Origin: Naumannella halotolerans
GTDB lineage: Bacteria > Actinomycetota > Actinomycetes > Propionibacteriales > Propionibacteriaceae
Length of the DNA: 64,000 nt
Assembly: GCF_004364645.1 (NCBI RefSeq)
Contig: NZ_SOAW01000001.1
Location: 372,001 to 436,000 of the forward strand
Reading direction: 5' to 3'
Below, in pieces: positions 25,670-34,417 of this stretch. Position 1 is the stretch's first letter. Each line of letters starts with the position of its first letter. The translations under genes were made by a program, and so were the position numbers. Below the pieces are notes generated by a model, which did not search any database, had not been told where the DNA came from, and was given only the letters and a program-made list of their open reading frames with translations.

Positions 25670-26865
25670 CCCGATTGGACGCAACTGATCCGGACCTCGG
25701 CGCCTCGGGCGCCGAGGTCCTGGCGTCCCGGCTGATCCACTGCGACGTCGAGACCTTCGCCGAGCAGTACTGGGGTGCGCGACCCCTGCTCACCCGCGGC
25801 GCCGACGACTACTCCGATCTGCTGTCACCGGCGATCGTGGACTCCCTGCTGTCCGAGCACGGATTGCGGACGCCGTTCCTGCGCGTGGCGAAGAACGGCG
25901 CGACCCTGCCCGACAGCAGTTTCACCGCACCGGCCGGAGTCGGTGCCGGAATCGGCGACCAGCTCGACGACACCGCGCTGTGGCGGCAGTTCGCCGACGG
26001 CGCCACGCTGGTACTGCAGGCGCTGCACCGGACCTGGCAGCCGATCGTCGACCTGAGCTCCCGACTGGGAACCGAGCTGGGTCATCCGGTGCAGGCGAAT
26101 GCCTACATCACGCCCCCGCAGAACCAGGGCTTCGACGCCCACTACGACGTGCACGACGTCTTCGTGCTGCAGACCGTCGGCAGCAAACGATGGATCATCC
26201 ACGAGCCCGTGCTCACCGATCCGTTGCGTGACGAACCCTGGTCCGACCGCAAGGCGCAGGTGGCCGAGGCCGCAGCAGGGGAGCCGCTGATCGACACCGT
26301 GCTGGAGCCCGGCGACGCGCTGTACCTGCCGCGCGGCTGGCTGCACTCGGCCAAGGCGCTCGGGGAGGTGAGTGTGCACCTGACCTTGGGGATCCACGTC
26401 TGGACCGGGTACGCACTGGCCGAACAACTGACCCGCTCCGCGCTCGATCTGCTGCGCGACGACCCCGACGTGCGCGCCACCCTCGAACTCGGGGTCGATC
26501 ATCCGTTGGCGCTGGATCTGATCCGGCAGCGGCTGCTCGACGCCATCGCAGTGGCCGACCCGGGGGTACGGTTCCAGCAGGTACGGCGCTCGCAGGCGCG
26601 CCCGGCGCCCCTGGGACCGTTGGCCCAGCTCGCGGCCCTGAACGGTCTGACCGAGCAGTCCAGGTTGCGCCTCCGGCCGGCACTGACAGCCCGGATCGAA
26701 GGTGACCGGTTGACCAGCCGGGCCGGCTGGCTGGCTCTCGGCCCGACCGAGAAGCAGGCGATGCAGGCGTTGATGACCGCAGGCGAGTCGTCCGCTGCCG
26801 ACCTGGGGACCGATTTCGCACGCAGGCTGCTCCGGGCCGGGATCGTCCTGCCCGCGGATCGGTGA
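25666..26865 (+). CDS. JmjC/cupin_4-type Fe(II)/2-oxoglutarate oxygenase (ribosomal-oxygenase-like)
   Basis: The 399-residue protein belongs to the YcfD/MINA53/NO66-like oxygenases that hydroxylate Arg or His in proteins. The iron triad is complete: His159 and Asp161 in FDAHYDVHDVFVLQ, and His227 in YLPRGWLHSAKAL. SKRWIIHEP after the HxD motif holds the usual Lys/Arg segment near the 2-oxoglutarate site. A C-terminal winged-helix-like region of about 150 residues follows, as in bacterial ROX proteins. Known bacterial members modify ribosomal protein L16. Here the gene overlaps a His-containing repeat-protein gene upstream and a ferredoxin-like gene downstream (GTGA both times), which suggests a dedicated substrate. 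That is inference. Confidence 0.88.
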   Translation: MTRLDATDPDLGASGAEVLASRLIHCDVETFAEQYWGARPLLTRGADDYSDLLSPAIVDSLLSEHGLRTPFLRVAKNGATLPDSSFTAPAGVGAGIGDQLDDTALWRQFADGATLVLQALHRTWQPIVDLSSRLGTELGHPVQANAYITPPQNQGFDAHYDVHDVFVLQTVGSKRWIIHEPVLTDPLRDEPWSDRKAQVAEAAAGEPLIDTVLEPGDALYLPRGWLHSAKALGEVSVHLTLGIHVWTGYALAEQLTRSALDLLRDDPDVRATLELGVDHPLALDLIRQRLLDAIAVADPGVRFQQVRRSQARPAPLGPLAQLAALNGLTEQSRLRLRPALTARIEGDRLTSRAGWLALGPTEKQAMQALMTAGESSAADLGTDFARRLLRAGIVLPADR

Positions 26866-27818
26866 CCGAGGGCCCGGAACGGTTCCTGTGCGCCACCGCC
26901 GCCCGGGAACGCGGTGACGAGATGGCAGGTACGGCAGTGGTCGCCCGCTGCTGGGTGCTGATCGAGTACCGCGGCGCTTGGCCGTTCGCCGGTTTCGGGG
27001 AGTTGGCCGCCGTGGCCCCCGAGCTGCGGGCATCGATCATCGCCGCCACCCGGGCAGCCGGCGGGCGTACCTTCCTGATCCGCCGGGCGGGACGAAGGAG
27101 CAGCGACCTGCCGCCGCGCTGGGCGGTCGTCCAGCGCCATCTCGATGGCAGCACCTCCCAGCACTGGGGCACCTGGGAGCAGGACACCGATCTGGCGCCG
27201 ATCCCCGGACTGATCGGCCGCCGGGGCCGTACCGACCTGCCGCCGCTGCTGTTGGTCTGTACCCATGGTGTGCACGACGTGTGCTGCGCACTCCGGGGGC
27301 GACCGGTCGGCGCGGCTCTGGCTCGGCGTTGGCCGCAGGGCACCTGGGAGTGCAGCCATGTCGGCGGCGACCGGTTCGCGGCCAACCTGGTGGTGCTGCC
27401 CGACGGGGTCTATTACGGCGGGCTGGATCCCGACACCGCGGTGACCACCGTGGAGAACCATCTCGCCGATTCGATCAGTGCCACCCATCTGCGTGGCTAC
27501 ACCGACCTCGGGCCGCCGCAACAGGCTGCGGTCGCCGAGGTGCTGCGCCGTTTCGGTCCGGCCGGGCGCGAGCAGCTGCAGGTGATCGGTACCGTTCGCG
27601 GGCAGGGGAGTTGGTCGATCCGATTGCAGGGGGCCGGACCCTTGCCGGCCGAGATCGTGGTGGAGGTCCGTGCCGAGCGCTCACCCCGGGCACAGATGAC
27701 CTGCCGGGCCCCGGGCCCGGCATCGGTGCTCCGCTATCGGGTCGAGCGCCTGGTCGTGGAGCGGGGAAGGCCCGAGGTGGTGGACCGATCCCCACCGACG
27801 ACCGAACCGGGACGATGA
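26862..27818 (+). CDS. sucrase/ferredoxin-like (thioredoxin-fold [2Fe-2S]) protein
   Basis: The 318-residue protein matches the Suc_Fer-like family: LLVCTHGVHDVCCALRGRPVG (Cys133, Cys141, Cys142), then TWECSHVGGDRFAANLVVLPDGVYYG (Cys164, His166). The family includes yeast Apd1, whose [2Fe-2S] cluster uses Cys and His ligands. In some relatives I recall a second His in the GGHRF position, which is Asp170 here, so the exact ligands are uncertain. It starts with GTG overlapping the oxygenase stop and is the last gene of the cassette. It could deliver electrons to the oxygenase, for example to keep its iron reduced; no experiment or second domain supports this. The C-terminal 60 residues are Arg/Pro-rich. 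Confidence 0.82.
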   Translation: MTEGPERFLCATAARERGDEMAGTAVVARCWVLIEYRGAWPFAGFGELAAVAPELRASIIAATRAAGGRTFLIRRAGRRSSDLPPRWAVVQRHLDGSTSQHWGTWEQDTDLAPIPGLIGRRGRTDLPPLLLVCTHGVHDVCCALRGRPVGAALARRWPQGTWECSHVGGDRFAANLVVLPDGVYYGGLDPDTAVTTVENHLADSISATHLRGYTDLGPPQQAAVAEVLRRFGPAGREQLQVIGTVRGQGSWSIRLQGAGPLPAEIVVEVRAERSPRAQMTCRAPGPASVLRYRVERLVVERGRPEVVDRSPPTTEPGR

Positions 27819-27898
27819 GTGATCCGGGCCGATGAGCAGTGAAGAGCGTGATCCCAGGCGACGCAGGGTCGCCGACTCGGCCTCGTCGGTGACGGTGT

Positions 27899-29380
27899 TC
27901 AGTCGCTGCCGGCGTGCCGGCTGAGGAAGCCGTACACCTCGGCCTCGTCGATCCCGGGGAAGGCGCCCGGCGGCAGGGTCGCCAGCAGATGGGTGTGGGC
28001 CGAGGAACTCGGCAGGAACTGCCCCTCCCAGTCTCGTCGAAGATCATCCGGTGCTGCCTGGCAGCACGACGGGTCCGGGCACCGGGAGGTGGAGCGCTCG
28101 GTGGTCTCCCGGCCGCGGAACCACTTGGCGTGCACATAGGGCACGCCGAGACAGGTGGAGAAGGTGCCCTGGTCGGAATGTTCGGTCCGCGCCGTGCACC
28201 AGTAGGTGCCGGTCGAGGTGTCGGTGTAGGCGTTGTAGGCGTTGAAGGTGTCGGGGACGGTGAAGATCATCCGGGAGGTCCAGTAGCGACAGCATCGCTG
28301 CCCCTCGATCGCACCGGTGTGATCGGTCGGGAAGGCCACATCGTCGTTCTCGTAGGCCTTGTAGATGATCCCGCCCTCGTGCACTCGCATGAAGTGGACC
28401 GGGATCTGCAGATGGTGGGTGACCAGATTGGTCATCCGGTGCGCCGCCGACTCGTAGGAGACCGCGAAGACGTCGCGGATGTCCTCGACCGCCAGCTGTC
28501 GGGCCTTGTGCGCATCGCGGAGCAGGTCGACGCAACTCGACTCCGGCATCAACAACGCGGCGGCGAAATAGTTGGTCTCCACCCGCTGCCGCAGGAAGTC
28601 GCCGTAGCTGGACGGGGTGTCGTGGCCGAGAACGTGATGGCCGAGGGCCTGCAGCAGTACGTAGCGTGGGTCGTGGCCGTGCCGGGCCCGCCGCGAGAGG
28701 TAGATCCGGCGGTTCCGCAGATCCGTCACCGAGCGGGTCGACTGCGGCAGGTCGGCCACATGATGCAGGCTGAACCCGAGGTGCTGGGTGATGGCGTTGA
28801 CCAGGTGCTCGGAGAGCGGTCCCCGGCGGTAGCCGACCTTCTGCAACAGCTCGGCAGCCGATTCCTCGATGGCGGGGAAGTAGTTGTCCCGCCGACGCAT
28901 GTCCTGGCGCAGCTGGGCGTTCGCCCGACGGGCCTCCTCCGGGGTGGCGATCCGCTCCTCGGCGTCGCGCTCCAACTGGCGGTGCATCGCCACCAGTGCC
29001 TCCAGCGCATCCATCGGCAGCCGCGGCCCGATCCGTACCTTCGGCAGGTTCTTCGCCGTCGCCAGCGGTGAGCGGGACATTCGCTCCAACTCGATCTCCA
29101 GGGCGGCCCGCCGGTTCGGCGGTTCGGCCCCGGTCAGCTCGTCCAGGGTGACCCCGAAATGGGCGGCGAGCCGCTGCAGCGTACCGATCCTGGCCTCCCG
29201 CTTGCCGTTCTCGATCAACGACAGGTGGGAGGCGGCGACACCGGCGATGGTGCCGGCCTGGGCCAGGGTGAGGCCTTGTTGTTTGCGCAGATGACGCAGC
29301 CGCCGGCCGAGCTCGAAAGGTGTGTTTCGGGCCGCCGACTGTGGCCCCGGATCGGTGGTCGCCCAGCTGTTCTGCTCCAT
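27899..29380 (-). CDS. ramB: RamB-like XRE-family regulator with IrrE-like and short-chain acyl-sensing domains
   Basis: The 493-residue protein has an N-terminal helix-turn-helix ([20 protein letters not shown]...[13 protein letters not shown]), a middle ImmA/IrrE-like segment in which the zinc motif has become [10 protein letters not shown], and a Cys-rich C-terminal domain ([25 protein letters not shown]) thought to sense short-chain acyl-CoA. In Corynebacterium and Mycobacterium RamB controls isocitrate lyase and malate synthase genes, and here it is divergent from aceA and followed by aceB. ATG at 29380 is preferred because TATTGT at 29387-29392 lies six bases upstream; a GTG at 29416 is an alternative. 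The operator next to its promoter suggests autoregulation. Confidence 0.9.
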   Translation of the reverse strand: MEQNSWATTDPGPQSAARNTPFELGRRLRHLRKQQGLTLAQAGTIAGVAASHLSLIENGKREARIGTLQRLAAHFGVTLDELTGAEPPNRRAALEIELERMSRSPLATAKNLPKVRIGPRLPMDALEALVAMHRQLERDAEERIATPEEARRANAQLRQDMRRRDNYFPAIEESAAELLQKVGYRRGPLSEHLVNAITQHLGFSLHHVADLPQSTRSVTDLRNRRIYLSRRARHGHDPRYVLLQALGHHVLGHDTPSSYGDFLRQRVETNYFAAALLMPESSCVDLLRDAHKARQLAVEDIRDVFAVSYESAAHRMTNLVTHHLQIPVHFMRVHEGGIIYKAYENDDVAFPTDHTGAIEGQRCCRYWTSRMIFTVPDTFNAYNAYTDTSTGTYWCTARTEHSDQGTFSTCLGVPYVHAKWFRGRETTERSTSRCPDPSCCQAAPDDLRRDWEGQFLPSSSAHTHLLATLPPGAFPGIDEAEVYGFLSRHAGSD

Positions 29381-29393
29381 TTGTTCACAATAC

Positions 29394-29413
29394 GAAAGAT
29401 TTGCAAATCTTTC
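29394..29413. promoter_or_regulatory. RamB operator: perfect 20-bp palindrome
   Basis: GAAAGATTTGCAAATCTTTC reads the same on both strands and contains the TTTGCAAA core described for RamB boxes in Corynebacterium. It sits immediately upstream of the ramB -10 hexamer and about 130 bp before aceA, so RamB bound here could control both genes. The high AT content stands out against the region. Confidence 0.75.
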
Positions 29414-29545
29414 CACGAAAAGTTCTCGAAGTTCTGTTGTTCCTTCCCGGAATCTAGTGATGAGCCCGGAGGAAATCCCGGCCGGAGCTCACCCCACAAC
29501 CCTCGTGGAAGTGGTGGTCAGCAAAGAAGCGAAGGAGCCGAACCC

Positions 29546-30859
29546 ATGTCCGACAGCCCGATCTCCGAAAGCCGTGTCCCGATGAGCGCCGAGGCCCTGG
29601 CGCACGACTGGACCACCAATCCGCGCTGGGCCGGTATCGAGCGCGACTACTCGGTGGAGGACGTGGTACGACTGCGCGGACGCGTCCCGGAGGAGCACAC
29701 CCTGGCCCGCCGCGGGGCTGAGAAGCTGTGGAACGAACTCTCCGGTGGCACCAAGGACGGCAAGTACATCAACGCCCTCGGCGCACTCACCGGCAACCAG
29801 GCGGTGCAGCAGGTGAAGGCCGGGTTGCGGGCGATCTACCTGTCCGGTTGGCAGGTGGCGGCCGATGCGAACCTGGCCGGGCAGACCTACCCCGACCAGA
29901 GTCTCTACCCGGCCAACTCGGTGCCCTCGGTGGTGCGCCGGATCAACAACGCGTTGCAGCGGGCGGACCAGATCGAGTTCTCCGAGGGCAAGCAGACCGT
30001 CGACGACTGGCTGGTGCCGATCGTGGCCGATGCCGAGGCCGGTTTCGGTGGTTCGCTGAACGCCTACGAGTTGATGAAGTCGATGATCGTGGCGGGCGCG
30101 GCCGGTGTGCACTGGGAGGACCAGCTGGCATCGGAGAAGAAGTGCGGCCACCTGGGCGGCAAGGTGCTGATCCCGACCGGTCAGCACGTGCGTACCCTGA
30201 ACGCGGCCCGGCTGGCCGCCGACGTGGCCGGTGTGCCGAGCGTGATCATCGCCCGTACCGATGCCGAGTCGGCGACCTTGATCACCTCCGATGTCGACGA
30301 GCGGGACAGCGAGTTCATCACCGGTGAGCGCACCCCGGAGGGCTTCTACAAGGTGACCAACGGGATCGAACCGTGCATCGCCCGGGCGAAGGCCTATGCG
30401 CCGTACTCCGATCTGATCTGGATGGAGACCGGTACGCCGGATCTGGAGATCGCCAGGCAGTTCGCCGAGGCGGTGAAGGCGGAGTACCCCGACCAGATGC
30501 TGGCCTACAACTGCTCACCGTCGTTCAACTGGCGGGCGAAGCTGGACGACGAGACGATCGCCAAGTTCCAGCGGGAACTGGGTGCGATGGGCTTCGCCTT
30601 CCAGTTCATCACCCTGGCCGGCTTCCACGCGCTGAACTACTCGATGTTCGATCTTGCCCACGGTTACGCCCGCAACGGCATGACCTCCTACGTGGACCTG
30701 CAGGAGCGCGAGTTCGCCGCCGAGGAGCGCGGTTACACCGCCACCAAGCATCAGCGCGAGGTGGGCACCGGCTGGTTCGACCTGGTGTCCCAGGCGGTCA
30801 ATCCCGAGGGATCGACCCAGGCACTGTCCGGTTCGACCGAGTCCGCCCAGTTCCACTGA
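29546..30859 (+). CDS. aceA: isocitrate lyase
   Basis: The 437-residue enzyme splits isocitrate to glyoxylate and succinate, the first committed step of the glyoxylate shunt. The catalytic loop signature KKCGHLGGK is near residue 196, with WQVAADAN and [13 protein letters not shown] upstream and NCSPSFNW downstream, all conserved. AAGGAG lies eight bases before the ATG at 29546. The shunt allows growth on acetate, fatty acids or propionate-derived acetyl units. The divergent RamB gene and the palindrome in the gap imply carbon-source control. Confidence 0.97.
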   Translation: MSDSPISESRVPMSAEALAHDWTTNPRWAGIERDYSVEDVVRLRGRVPEEHTLARRGAEKLWNELSGGTKDGKYINALGALTGNQAVQQVKAGLRAIYLSGWQVAADANLAGQTYPDQSLYPANSVPSVVRRINNALQRADQIEFSEGKQTVDDWLVPIVADAEAGFGGSLNAYELMKSMIVAGAAGVHWEDQLASEKKCGHLGGKVLIPTGQHVRTLNAARLAADVAGVPSVIIARTDAESATLITSDVDERDSEFITGERTPEGFYKVTNGIEPCIARAKAYAPYSDLIWMETGTPDLEIARQFAEAVKAEYPDQMLAYNCSPSFNWRAKLDDETIAKFQRELGAMGFAFQFITLAGFHALNYSMFDLAHGYARNGMTSYVDLQEREFAAEERGYTATKHQREVGTGWFDLVSQAVNPEGSTQALSGSTESAQFH

Positions 30860-30873
30860 GCGCCCCGCACACC

Positions 30874-30916
30874 GCCGATCGGTGATCACCGACACGTGAA
30901 GTGATCACCGATCGGC
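30874..30916. terminator. long hairpin after aceA (16-bp perfect stem)
   Basis: GCCGATCGGTGATCAC and GTGATCACCGATCGGC are perfect inverted copies separated by 11 bases, starting 14 bases after the aceA stop. There is no T-run, so it may be a weak terminator, an mRNA-stabilising hairpin or a protein site between aceA and aceB. Confidence 0.5.
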
Positions 30917-30930
30917 AGCCAACACCGTTC

Positions 30931-30959
30931 GCGGGCGCGGAGATCCTCTCCGCGCCCGC
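30931..30959. promoter_or_regulatory. GC-rich hairpin just before the aceB ribosome-binding site
   Basis: GCGGGCGCGGAGA, a three-base loop and TCTCCGCGCCCGC form a 13-bp perfect stem ending nine bases before the AAGGAA site of aceB. So stable a structure immediately before the RBS could end transcription from aceA or affect aceB translation. Confidence 0.45.
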
Positions 30960-30980
30960 CGCCATCGAAGGAAAATGATC

Positions 30981-32612
30981 ATGAACGAGAGAATCACCGT
31001 CACCCGGGACGACGGATCGGCCCAGGACAGCATCCTCACCGACCAGGCCCTGGAGTTCTTGTTGGAGTTGCACGATCTGAGTGCTGACCGTCGCCAGGAT
31101 CTGCTGCAGGCGCGCCGCGACCGGAGGGCCGAGATCGGCAACGGCCGGGACCCGCGTTTCCTGGACGAGACCGCCGACATCCGTGCCGACGACTCCTGGC
31201 AGGTCGCCCCGCCGGCACCGGGACTGGTGGACCGGCGGGTGGAGATCACCGGGCCGACCTCACGGAAGATGACGATCAATGCCCTGAACTCGGGGGCGAA
31301 GGTCTGGCTGGCCGATCTGGAGGATGCGAACACCCCGGCCTGGGTGAACGTGATCGACGGGCAGGTCAACCTGCGGGACGCGGTCAACGGTGAGATCGGT
31401 TTCACCTCATCCGAGGGCAAGCAGTACTCGGTCACCGCCGAGCGGACCCCGACCATCGTGGTCCGGCCTCGAGGGTGGCATCTGGCGGAGAAGCACCTGC
31501 TGGTCGACGGTCAGCCGATGGCCGGCGGTGTGGTCGACTTCGGGCTCTACTTCTTCCACAACGCCAAGAACCTGATCGCCGGTGGCACCGGACCGTACTT
31601 CTACCTGCCGAAGCTGGAGAACCATCTGGAGGCGCGGCTGTGGAACGACATCTTCGTCCGGGCCCAGGACCTGTTGGGCATCCCGCAGGGGACCATCCGG
31701 GCGACGGTGCTGATCGAGACGATCACCGCCGCCTTCGAGATGGAGGAGATCCTCTACGAACTGCGGGATCACAGTGCCGGTCTGAATGCCGGTCGCTGGG
31801 ACTACATCTTCAGCGTGATCAAGAACTTCCGTTCCCGGGGACCGCGGTTCGTCCTGCCCGACCGGCAGGATGTGACCATGACCGCTCCGTTCATGCGGGC
31901 CTACACCGAACAGCTGGTCCGGGCCTGTCACCGGCGTGGTGCGCATGCGATCGGCGGAATGGCGGCCGTCGTGCCGAACCGGCGCGACCCCGAGGCGACC
32001 GAGCAGGCACTGGCCAAGGTCCGCGAGGACAAGACGCGGGAGGCCGAGGACGGTTTCGACGGTTCCTGGGTGGCCCATCCGGATCTGGTCGAGACCTGCC
32101 GGGAGGTCTTCGACGCCAAGCTGGGCGATCGGCAGAACCAGGTGAACCGGTTGCGGGAGGACGTCGGTCCCGATGATCGGGCCCTGATCGACGTGGCGAG
32201 CACCCCCGGCACGATCACCGAGCACGGTGTCCGGACCAATGTCGAGGTCGGTATCCGCTACATCGAGGCCTGGCTGCGCGGCAATGGCGCGGTGGCGATC
32301 CACAACCTGATGGAGGATGCCGCAACCGCGGAGATCTCACGCTCGCAGTTGTGGCAGTGGATCAACAACGGTTCGCGGACCGATGACGGGACCGAGATCA
32401 CGGCCGAATGGGTGGCCGAGGTGATCGCCGAGGAGTTCGACAAGCTCGAGCGGGTCGAGGGGGACCGTTACGACCTGGCCCGGGAGCTGTTCACCGAGGT
32501 CGTCCTGGGCAAGGAGTACGCGACCTTCCTCACCGTGCCGGGGTACGCCCGTTACCTGTGCCGGGCCAAGCTGCTCGATCAGCGGCCGGAGCAGGTCCCT
32601 GTCGGCGTCTGA
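30981..32612 (+). CDS. aceB: malate synthase A
   Basis: The 543-residue enzyme condenses glyoxylate with acetyl-CoA to malate, completing the shunt begun by AceA. It is the shorter A-type (G-type enzymes are about 720 residues). LADLEDANTPAW, IVVRPRGWHLAEKH, PKLENHLEARLWND and WDYIFSVIKNF are family blocks containing the active-site Arg and acidic metal ligands. ATG at 30981 has AAGGAA eight bases upstream, whereas ATG at 30975 is too close to it; both are in frame. It follows aceA after a 121-bp gap holding two hairpins and ends 20 bases before a very long palindrome. Confidence 0.96.
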   Translation: MNERITVTRDDGSAQDSILTDQALEFLLELHDLSADRRQDLLQARRDRRAEIGNGRDPRFLDETADIRADDSWQVAPPAPGLVDRRVEITGPTSRKMTINALNSGAKVWLADLEDANTPAWVNVIDGQVNLRDAVNGEIGFTSSEGKQYSVTAERTPTIVVRPRGWHLAEKHLLVDGQPMAGGVVDFGLYFFHNAKNLIAGGTGPYFYLPKLENHLEARLWNDIFVRAQDLLGIPQGTIRATVLIETITAAFEMEEILYELRDHSAGLNAGRWDYIFSVIKNFRSRGPRFVLPDRQDVTMTAPFMRAYTEQLVRACHRRGAHAIGGMAAVVPNRRDPEATEQALAKVREDKTREAEDGFDGSWVAHPDLVETCREVFDAKLGDRQNQVNRLREDVGPDDRALIDVASTPGTITEHGVRTNVEVGIRYIEAWLRGNGAVAIHNLMEDAATAEISRSQLWQWINNGSRTDDGTEITAEWVAEVIAEEFDKLERVEGDRYDLARELFTEVVLGKEYATFLTVPGYARYLCRAKLLDQRPEQVPVGV

Positions 32613-32632
32613 GCGACAGGACGCCGGGAGAG

Positions 32633-32678
32633 GCGACCCCGACAGTTATGCAACTAGTTGCATAAGTGTCGGGGTCGC
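32633..32678. promoter_or_regulatory. 46-bp palindrome: probable PadR operator and aceB terminator hairpin
   Basis: The two halves from 32633 to 32678 are exact inverted copies with no loop, broken only by one G/G pair (32645 and 32666). The AT-rich centre is TTATGCAACTAGTTGCATAA, perfect over 20 bp; the outer arms are GCGACCCCGACA and TGTCGGGGTCGC. The centre has the form of a dimeric winged-helix regulator site, and a PadR gene faces the downstream gene. The outer arms would also form a strong hairpin at the end of the aceB message. Confidence 0.7.
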
Positions 32679-32737
32679 GCTACTTTCGGGTGTGGGCCGA
32701 ACGTCTCGGCCGAAGCCATCCCGTTTGGAGTTGCATC

Positions 32738-33736
32738 GTGGCCCTTCCTGAAATTCTCCGTGGCCGACTGTCCCTGCCGGTGGTCGGTGCACCGTTGTTC
32801 ATCGTCTCCCAGCCGGCCCTGGTCGCCGCCCAATGCCAGGCCGGGGTCGTCGGCTCCTTCCCGGCGCTGAACGCCCGCCCGCAGTCGCTGCTGGGGGACT
32901 GGTTGTCGGAGATCGAGGAGTCGAATGCGAACTTCGCCGCGGCCAACCCTGGCCTGCCGGTGGCGCCGTTCGCGGTGAATCAGATCGTGCACCGGTCCAA
33001 TGACCGGCTGGATCAGGACATGGCCACGGTGGTCGAGCACAAGGTGCCGATCGTGATCACCTCCCTCGGGGCCCGGCCGGAGGTGAATGAGGCCGTCCAC
33101 TCCTACGGCGGCATCGTGCTGCACGATGTGATCAACGACCGCTTCGCCCGGAAGGCGATCGAGAAGGGCGCCGACGGTGTGATCGCGGTGGCCGCCGGTG
33201 CCGGTGGGCACGCCGGGATGCAGTCGCCGTTCGCGCTGATCCGAGAGATCCGTGAGTGGTTCGACGGGCCGCTGCTGTTGTCAGGAGCGATCGCCCATGG
33301 ACGCTCCGTCCTGGCTGCCCTGGCCGCGGGCGCCGATCTGGCCTACATCGGGTCGGCCTTCCTGTCCACCGAGGAGGCGAACAACCCCGCGGAGTACAAG
33401 CAGATGATCGTCGACAGCGCCGCCGGCGACATCGTCTACAGCAACCTGTTCACCGGGGTGCACGGCAACTACCTGCGGGGCAGCATCACCGCCGCCGGGC
33501 TCGATCCCGACGACCTGCCGGTCGCCGACCCCTCGGTGATTGACTTCGGCTCCGGTGGCAACTCCTCGGCCAAGGCATGGAAGGACATCTGGGGTTCGGG
33601 CCAGGGGGTCGGTGCGATCTCGCAGGTCCTGCCCGCGGCCGCTCTGATCGAACGCCTGCATCGGGAGTTCGATCAGGCACGCGCCGAACTGCAGGAGAGC
33701 CTGGCCCAGTTCGATTCCGCAGGCGTATCGGCCTGA
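32738..33736 (+). CDS. nitronate monooxygenase (2-nitropropane dioxygenase family)
   Basis: The 332-residue FMN-dependent TIM-barrel enzyme oxidises alkyl nitronates, which protects against propionate 3-nitronate and similar toxins. LSLPVVGAPLFIVSQPALV opens the barrel, VAAGAGGHAGMQSPFALI binds FMN phosphate, and SGAIAHGRSVLAALAAGADLAYIGSAFLST closes the site. GTG at 32738 has GGAG eight bases upstream. A 46-bp palindrome lies just upstream, and a PadR-family regulator gene converges on the 3' end with 27 bp between, so substrate-inducible control is likely. Confidence 0.9.
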   Translation: MALPEILRGRLSLPVVGAPLFIVSQPALVAAQCQAGVVGSFPALNARPQSLLGDWLSEIEESNANFAAANPGLPVAPFAVNQIVHRSNDRLDQDMATVVEHKVPIVITSLGARPEVNEAVHSYGGIVLHDVINDRFARKAIEKGADGVIAVAAGAGGHAGMQSPFALIREIREWFDGPLLLSGAIAHGRSVLAALAAGADLAYIGSAFLSTEEANNPAEYKQMIVDSAAGDIVYSNLFTGVHGNYLRGSITAAGLDPDDLPVADPSVIDFGSGGNSSAKAWKDIWGSGQGVGAISQVLPAAALIERLHREFDQARAELQESLAQFDSAGVSA

Positions 33737-33763
33737 CCGGCAGCGACGCCGGTACGGGTGGGC

Positions 33764-34357
33764 TCAGCCCGACGACGGTGTGACCGGTCGGTCGGCTGCC
33801 GAGTCGGCTTCGGCCAGCCGATCGAGCCGGCGCAGGGCCTCCTCACACCATTGGATCCCGCCGCTCTCGGTGGTCATGCCGCTGCGCAGGACGAGATGTT
33901 GCAGGGCCGTGCGCACATCGGGTTCGGTGGCGAAATCGCGCTGTTCGATCCGCTCGTACTCGGCAAGCCGGGCCCGGTGGCGTTCGAGCTGCTCGGTCAG
34001 CAGCGGGCGTACCGCCTCGGGATCGCCCAGCACCGCGGCCGCGCGGAGCCGTACCCCGACCACATCGCGAACCCGGGGCAGCTCGGGTTCGGAGGCCAGC
34101 CAGCGGCACAACTCCTGGGTACCGCGTTCGGTGATCGAGAAGGTACGTGGCCGCCCCCGCGACTCCTGTGCCGGATCCTCGGCCTTCAGCACCCATCCCG
34201 CCCGTTCCAGCTGGTCCAGTTCGCGGTAGATCTGCTGATGGGTGGTCGACCAGAAGTAGGCGAAGCTGCGGTCGAACCGTCGGGCGAGTTCGGACCCCGT
34301 CGACTCCTTCTCCGACAGTGCGGTGAGGATGGCGAAGCGCAGGGACATGGGGGTCAT
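33764..34357 (-). CDS. PadR-family transcriptional regulator
   Basis: The 197-residue protein has the PadR winged helix at residues 1-90: FAILTALSEKESTGSELARRFDRSF, then YRELDQLERAGWVL, and RGRPRTFSITERGTQEL in the wing. The C-terminal helices for dimerisation follow. ATG at 34357 is the longest start; ATG at 34348 (MSLRFAIL) has TACGAT ending seven bases upstream and may be the leaderless true start. Convergent orientation to the nitronate monooxygenase gene, and a large palindrome before that gene, point to it as the target. Confidence 0.9.
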   Translation of the reverse strand: MTPMSLRFAILTALSEKESTGSELARRFDRSFAYFWSTTHQQIYRELDQLERAGWVLKAEDPAQESRGRPRTFSITERGTQELCRWLASEPELPRVRDVVGVRLRAAAVLGDPEAVRPLLTEQLERHRARLAEYERIEQRDFATEPDVRTALQHLVLRSGMTTESGGIQWCEEALRRLDRLAEADSAADRPVTPSSG

Positions 34358-34417
34358 CGTAGTGACCCGCGAACGTATCGACCCGACGGGTGTCAGTGGG
34401 GGGATCTAGTCTGCACA

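Noticed and set aside
27819-27898. Possible small gene between the ferredoxin-like gene and ramB
   Set aside because: The 80-bp gap between convergent genes has no frame with a start signal and no clear terminator.
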